This document shows, in pieces, positions 22,237 to 26,510 of a DNA stretch of 26,510 bases. Under the pieces are notes generated by a model. The model was not told the origin of the DNA. It saw only the letters and a list, made by a program, of their open reading frames with translations, and made no database searches. Origin of the DNA: Acidobacteriota bacterium (GTDB taxonomy: Bacteria; Acidobacteriota; Vicinamibacteria; Marinacidobacterales; SMYC01); contig JAJCXL010000502.1 in assembly GCA_029263435.1 (NCBI GenBank), positions 1 to 26,510 on the forward strand. Reading direction: 5' to 3'. Both the position numbers and the translations under genes were made by a program. The stretch's first letter is position 1. Each line of letters opens with the position of its first letter.

Positions 22237-23858
22237 TGAGCACCGACCCCGACATTCCGCTCGATCTTCACGACATTCAAGGAAACATCATCAAAGCCTA
22301 TAACCGTGAGGACTACGTCACGGCCCGCTACGTTCTCTATCAAGTGACGGATGGGGCGAAAGGGCGCGAGTTTCTCGCTGAGCTTCTCCCCTACGTCACC
22401 ACCGCCGCTCCGTGGTCGAGAGAGTCGGCGGTGCGAGCAGGTAATCCCAAGCCACCCGTGACCCTCAACATCGCGTTCACTCATCAAGGCTTGGAGGCGT
22501 TGGAGCTTCCGGCGGCATCCTTGCTGACGTTCCCGCAAGAGTTCGTCTCCGGAATGGTCAAGCGCAGGGAGATCTTGGGCGACGATGGAAAGAGTGCCCC
22601 GGAGCATTGGGACCCAGTGTGGTTGAAGCCGGTCCATCTGCTGCTGTGGCTCAACGGTCCCGGCCGGCCGAATGAGCACGTCCTCGACGAGTATCACGGC
22701 ATGCTCGTCGAGCTGGCAAAGAAGTTCGCCCCGGGGGTCGAGTGCCTGTCGGGACATCGAGGGGAGGACGGGGCGGAACGCGATTATCAATCAGGCTCCG
22801 CGCTCTATGACGAAGACGGAAACATCACCGCGAAGGAGCATTTCGGCTATAGCGACGGGATCAGCAATCCGTTCTTCAAGGGGACGGGCGCAAATCCCAA
22901 CAACGTCATAGGCGGAGGAAAAGTCACTCGCGAGAGCCCGGACACCGTGGAGGGCTGGGAGCCACTCGAGACCGGGGAATTTCTGCTCGGTTACAAGGAC
23001 GAAGCCTTCGAGTATCCAGAGGCACCGCTGCCTCCTCTGCTCGCCCGCAACGGGACGTACCTGGTCTTTCGCAAGCTCCACGAGAACGTCGGTTCGTTCG
23101 AGAGCTATCTGGACGAGACGAGCAAGCACTTCGAGGGAGGTAAAGAAGCGCTGGCGGCCAAGTTCGTGGGACGGTGGCGCAATGGCGCCCCTCTCGCCAC
23201 TCACCCGACCGAAGAAGAGGCGAACGGGCTGGCGGCGCGTTGGAACCAGGCTTACGTAAGCATGAAGAAAGCGGAGGCCGACCATGACGACGGGGCCTAC
23301 GCCACCGCGAGCAACGTCTACGCGGACGTCCGCAAAGAGCTGGTCGCCTTCGACTATGACCAAGACCTTGCCGGAGGCCGCTGTCCGGTGGGAGCCCATG
23401 TCCGCCGTGTGAATCCCAGAGGCGGCCTCGAGTTTGGCCGCAGCGGCGCTTTCGCGAGCCGCGGAGCCCTGACCAATCGCCGTCGGATCTTACGTCGCGG
23501 ACTTCCCTACGGAATCTGTCGGGACCGAAGTCGAGACGACGGCGAACACGGTAACATCGTGATGATGTTGGTCGCGAGTATCCGTCGTCAGTTCGAGTTC
23601 GTCCAGCAGCAATGGATGAACTACGGCAACGACTTCAAGCTCGGGAACGACAAAGACCCGCTCCTTGGAAATCACAGCGACGACCCCGACGGCATTGACG
23701 GCAGAATGACCATCGAGTCCACGCCCGGATCCGGCAAGCCGCCGTTTCTATGCGCCGGGATTCCGCGCTTCGTAGAGACGCGGGGCGGCGCTTATTTTTT
23801 CGTCCCCAGCATGACCGCGCTTCGGATGATTAGTAAGGCTCTCGTCGATCCCACCTAG
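22233..23858 (+). CDS. DyP-type heme peroxidase 1
   Basis: A 541-residue dye-decolorizing peroxidase, which uses H2O2 to oxidise a still unknown substrate. It begins with DIQGNIIKAY (14-23), typical of DyP subgroup N-termini. The distal GxxDG motif is GYSDG (205-209) with catalytic Asp208. GAHVRRVNPR (387-396) contains the proximal heme ligand His389 and Arg396. RRGLPYG (421-427) and GGAYFFVP (518-525) are further conserved DyP segments. No Tat signal is present, so it acts in the cytoplasm. It is longer than DyP 2 by about 80 residues, partly through insertions at about 210-235 and 325-375. The start is an ATG-ATG pair overlapping the previous stop; there are 55 bases before the next gene. 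Confidence 0.95.
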   Translation: MMSTDPDIPLDLHDIQGNIIKAYNREDYVTARYVLYQVTDGAKGREFLAELLPYVTTAAPWSRESAVRAGNPKPPVTLNIAFTHQGLEALELPAASLLTFPQEFVSGMVKRREILGDDGKSAPEHWDPVWLKPVHLLLWLNGPGRPNEHVLDEYHGMLVELAKKFAPGVECLSGHRGEDGAERDYQSGSALYDEDGNITAKEHFGYSDGISNPFFKGTGANPNNVIGGGKVTRESPDTVEGWEPLETGEFLLGYKDEAFEYPEAPLPPLLARNGTYLVFRKLHENVGSFESYLDETSKHFEGGKEALAAKFVGRWRNGAPLATHPTEEEANGLAARWNQAYVSMKKAEADHDDGAYATASNVYADVRKELVAFDYDQDLAGGRCPVGAHVRRVNPRGGLEFGRSGAFASRGALTNRRRILRRGLPYGICRDRSRDDGEHGNIVMMLVASIRRQFEFVQQQWMNYGNDFKLGNDKDPLLGNHSDDPDGIDGRMTIESTPGSGKPPFLCAGIPRFVETRGGAYFFVPSMTALRMISKALVDPT

Positions 23859-23913
23859 CGACGGCGACGAACCCTGGGGGCGGGATAGTGGAGATGGTTG
23901 GAGAACGCAAGAA

Positions 23914-24396
23914 ATGAGTCCTAGCGCAGAGTCGGGTTCTCCCTACGAGAACATCACCGAGATGACCTTGCTCACTCCGATCAAGGACGGAGAAGCCGAC
24001 GAGCTCGCTCAGGTGCTTGCGGCAGTCCAGATCGCGGAAGACAGCCCCATCAAGAAGATCTCGACGATCCACTACGCCCGATGGGTGATCCTCGACGAAG
24101 GGGCCCGGTTGCTGTTTACGAGCAACTTCGATGGGACGTGGGAGAAATACCTGCGTGATTTTTCGGAGAAGATCCCCGAGGGGCTCGACGCGATCTGGGG
24201 GCACTGTGTGGGATGGCCCGGCGCTCAGCCTTTCGCGCCGTTTCGAAAATGGGTCGATCGACATCAAGTTCCCGCGAACTTGTTCTACGCCGCCTATCCC
24301 GAGAGCACCGTTCGAGAGGTCCAACGAGCACTCGACTGGAAAGAAAAAACCGAACGCTTCGTCGCGGAGCTCGCGAAGCCTCCCCGGTCCTCATGA
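23914..24396 (+). CDS. Unrecognised DyP-associated protein, paralogue C
   Basis: A 160-residue protein and the most compact member of the family. It shows MTLLTPIKDGE (17-27), TIHYARWVILD (51-61), LLFTSNFDGTWEKYL (66-80), IPEGLDAIWGHCVGWPG (87-103) and NLFYAAYPESTVREVQ near 125-140. The repeated strand-helix arrangement fits a small ferredoxin-like domain. No known cofactor motif is visible, although the conserved His53, Arg56 and Cys98/Trp101 positions could form a site. GGAG about ten bases before 23914 supports the start. The second DyP gene follows after 25 bases, so this protein pairs with DyP 2 as paralogues A and B pair with DyP 1. Confidence 0.75.
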   Translation: MSPSAESGSPYENITEMTLLTPIKDGEADELAQVLAAVQIAEDSPIKKISTIHYARWVILDEGARLLFTSNFDGTWEKYLRDFSEKIPEGLDAIWGHCVGWPGAQPFAPFRKWVDRHQVPANLFYAAYPESTVREVQRALDWKEKTERFVAELAKPPRSS

Positions 24397-24421
24397 TGGG
24401 TGACGCCACGGAGAGTCGTCC

Positions 24422-25813
24422 ATGGTCGTGAGTGTTGGACGCGTGCTCCAAGAAAATCTCGGTGATATTCAAGGCAACCTCCTTCATGCGTACCACATGC
24501 CAGTGGCACGCTATGCGTTTTACCGGCTGGAAGATCCAGCCTCCGGCCGCGCGTGGCTGGGAAAGCTCAGCGACCGCGTCACCTCCGCCACGCGGTGGAG
24601 CGAGGGGGACAAGCCGAGCTCGACGATGAACGTGGCTCTCAGCTTTCGTGGTCTCGAAGCCCTTGGTTTGCCGACGGCGACGCTCGCGAGCTTCCCGGAG
24701 GAGTTCCGGTTGGGAATGGCCGAGAGGTCCGAGATTCTGGGCGATGTCGGAGAAAGTGCCCCGGAATGTTGGGAAGATGCCCTCAAAGGGGATGGCCTAC
24801 ACGTGCTGGTGGAGATCCACGCACAAACAACGACTGCGCTCGAGTCCCACACCGAGTGGCTCGAATCCGTGAGCCAGGCCGCCGAAGGCGTGGTCGTCGA
24901 GTACGTGCAGGACGCGGCTCTGCCGAAAACCGGGACGGAGCATTTCGGGTTCGTCGACGGGATCTCACAACCGTCCGTTGAAGGTAGCGCTCTGCCGGAG
25001 CTCCCGGGTCACGGCACCCCGGTCGAGAGCGGCAAATGGAAGCCTTTGAGACCGGGTGAGTTCATCCTCGGCTATGTGGGCGAAGACGGCTTGGCATCGG
25101 AGACCCCGACGCCTGCCGCGCTAGGGCTGAACGGCACTTTCGTGGTCTTTCGAAAGCTCCACCAACGCGTGGCGGACTTTCGCCAGTTCCTTCGTACCAC
25201 GGCGCAGGCGTTATGGGATACGGACGATCCGGAGAAAGTCGAGCTGTTGGCGGCCAAGCTCGTCGGACGGTGGCGCAGCGGATGTCCGCTGGAGCTCTCC
25301 CCGGACCAAGACAATGCGGCGATCGCCAATAATCCGCAGATCAACAACAACTTCCGCTTTGCTCAGGACCCGGACGGCGAGCGGTGTCCCATCGGGGCGC
25401 ACATCCGCCGCGCCAATCCAAGAGGCTCTCTGGATGCGACGGACACATTGGTGAGGCGGCACCGGATATTGAGACGTGGCTTACCTTATGGTGAGTGGCT
25501 GGAATCGGAGTCCGATGACGGCGCGGATCGCGGGTTGGTTTTCATCGCCGTAGGTAGCAGCATCAGCAGACAGTTCGAGTTCGTTCAGGAAGAATGGATC
25601 AACAAAGGCGATCTCTTCTTTCTGGATGGTGAAAAGGATCCGTTCGTGGGCGCAAACGATGGGACGGGCAAGATGACCCTCCCGGGCCCCAGCGTTCCGT
25701 TTATTTTCAATTTGCAGCGATTCGTGACCGTTAGAGGCGGGGAGTATTTCTTCATGCCCGGTTTAGAAGCGCTGCGCAAGCTGGCTCAGGGGAAGTGGTC
25801 CGCAGACTCCTGA
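24422..25813 (+). CDS. DyP-type heme peroxidase 2
   Basis: A 463-residue dye-decolorizing peroxidase paralogous to the one at 22233-23858. Key elements: DIQGNLLHAYH (15-25), distal GFVDG (176-180) with Asp179, GAHIRRANPR (325-334) with proximal heme ligand His327 and Arg334, RRGLPYG (351-357) and GGEYFFMP near the C-terminus. All residues required for peroxidase activity appear intact. No export signal is present. The start at 24422 has GGAG eight bases upstream. The P450 gene follows 13 bases later, so both are probably in one transcript and may act on the same substrate; this link is inference. Confidence 0.95.
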   Translation: MVVSVGRVLQENLGDIQGNLLHAYHMPVARYAFYRLEDPASGRAWLGKLSDRVTSATRWSEGDKPSSTMNVALSFRGLEALGLPTATLASFPEEFRLGMAERSEILGDVGESAPECWEDALKGDGLHVLVEIHAQTTTALESHTEWLESVSQAAEGVVVEYVQDAALPKTGTEHFGFVDGISQPSVEGSALPELPGHGTPVESGKWKPLRPGEFILGYVGEDGLASETPTPAALGLNGTFVVFRKLHQRVADFRQFLRTTAQALWDTDDPEKVELLAAKLVGRWRSGCPLELSPDQDNAAIANNPQINNNFRFAQDPDGERCPIGAHIRRANPRGSLDATDTLVRRHRILRRGLPYGEWLESESDDGADRGLVFIAVGSSISRQFEFVQEEWINKGDLFFLDGEKDPFVGANDGTGKMTLPGPSVPFIFNLQRFVTVRGGEYFFMPGLEALRKLAQGKWSADS

Positions 25814-25826
25814 CCCGAAAGGAACG

Positions 25827-26510
25827 ATGATGTCTTTTCTCTCCGATTACGCGAAAGCCGGCTCGAGCGCGGCCGATCCCAAGTCCGCGGCGATGGCACA
25901 AGGTGGGTTGGTCCAAAAGTGGCTCGCGACCAACGCGTCCGGCATGTTCGACGAGCTGCGTGAGACCAACCCCATTTTCGTCGCACCCGGAACGACGATC
26001 GTCACCAAATACCGCGATGTGCGAGAGGTGTTGGCACAGGATGCGGTGTTCTCCGTGAGCACTTACGCGCCCAAAGTCGAAAACCTCCTCAAAGGTCCCT
26101 TCGTCCTCGGTATGCCGAACGATGCGCAGTACGAGCGGGAGCTCTCGATCATGCGCCTCGCGGCGTCGCGAGACGACGTCGCTCGGATCCGTGACTTCGT
26201 GAGTCAAAGTGCGACCACCCTCGTGAAAAACGCCGTGCCGAACAAAAAAATCGATGTCGTTTCGGGCCTCGCGCGAGTGGTGGCGACCCGGCTCGTCGCC
26301 GACTACTTCGGTGTGTCCGGGCCGGATGAGAAGACGATGATGCGCTGGATGCGGGCGCTCTTCTGGGAGATTTTCATCAATCTGGGCAATGACCCGAAGG
26401 TCCGCGCCACGGCCGAGGGAGCCGCGGCTGAGCTCAACCCCTATCTCGATCAGCTCATCGTCTCCCGCCGCGAGACGATCGACTCGGGCAAGGCCGTTGG
26501 CGACGACGTG
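25827..26510 (+). CDS. Cytochrome P450, N-terminal part (runs off right edge)
   Basis: The 228 visible residues have no stop. They match the N-terminal half of a bacterial cytochrome P450: FDELRETNPIFVAPGTTIVT (A-helix and beta-1 region), KYRDVREVLAQDAVFSV (B-helix), then a long helical stretch with VATRLVADYFGVSGPDEKTM (C/D-E region). The heme-binding Cys loop and the I-helix lie beyond the window, so activity cannot be judged. There is no N-terminal membrane anchor, so it is a soluble type. A start at 25827 or at the adjacent ATG at 25830 is possible; the second has better spacing from AAAGGA. It could use peroxide or a redox partner; association with DyP peroxidases is the main clue. Confidence 0.85.
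   Translation, partial: MMSFLSDYAKAGSSAADPKSAAMAQGGLVQKWLATNASGMFDELRETNPIFVAPGTTIVTKYRDVREVLAQDAVFSVSTYAPKVENLLKGPFVLGMPNDAQYERELSIMRLAASRDDVARIRDFVSQSATTLVKNAVPNKKIDVVSGLARVVATRLVADYFGVSGPDEKTMMRWMRALFWEIFINLGNDPKVRATAEGAAAELNPYLDQLIVSRRETIDSGKAVGDDV

Noticed and set aside
22233..25813. DyP genes as encapsulin cargo or EfeB iron-uptake enzyme
   Set aside because: No encapsulin shell gene, efeU/efeO or Tat signal is in the window, and the partners belong to an unrelated family.

Overview
The window is about 26.5 kb of GC-rich, densely packed bacterial DNA. A lipoprotein signal with a lipobox (LSGC), an ECF42-type sigma factor and a periplasm-style TPR lipoprotein suggest a Gram-negative soil-type bacterium. 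Myxococcota or Acidobacteriota would fit, but nothing in the sequence fixes the phylum. No tRNA, rRNA, CRISPR array, insertion sequence or phage gene was found.

Layout. (1) 1-662, minus: N-terminal part of a von Willebrand factor A protein that runs off the left edge. (2) 784-2819, minus: a three-gene VOC / DGPF (YCII-like) / ECF42 sigma factor operon with a U-tract hairpin behind it. (3) 2820-3229: a gene-poor gap holding a near-consensus sigma70 promoter, a palindrome in its spacer and two tiny coupled ORFs. (4) 3230-16489, minus: one long, tightly overlapping [NiFe]-hydrogenase operon. In transcription order it reads: excisionase/MerR-like regulator, hypF, hypC, hypD, hypE, small subunit, five single-TM mini-proteins, large subunit, divergent protease-like protein, Rieske-like protein, 4-TM protein, canonical maturation endopeptidase, winged-helix protein with a Cys tail, CooC-like Ni ATPase. 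(5) 16588-20542, minus: TPR lipoprotein and a 7TM-PAS-GGDEF diguanylate cyclase. (6) 20826 to the right edge, plus: three paralogous proteins of one unrecognised family, two DyP-type heme peroxidases and the start of a cytochrome P450.

How the genes work together. The hydrogenase small and large subunits resemble the O2-tolerant, high-affinity group 1h/1l uptake enzymes. HypC-F build the Fe(CN)2CO part of the active site, and the endopeptidase trims the large subunit. No hypA or hypB is present, so the CooC-like ATPase is a candidate nickel-delivery factor. The five small membrane proteins between the structural genes, the Rieske-like protein and the 4-TM protein probably anchor the enzyme and pass electrons to the respiratory chain. 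The plus-strand cluster looks like a separate oxidative-chemistry operon in which each DyP peroxidase is paired with a member of the unrecognised family.

Most notable observation: the CooC-like gene is intact over its full length except for a single in-frame TGA at codon 114. That is exactly where this family carries the first Cys of its metal-binding CxC motif. It could be a selenocysteine codon, a nonsense mutation or a sequencing error. A hairpin can be drawn directly downstream of the TGA, but it is not a clear SECIS.
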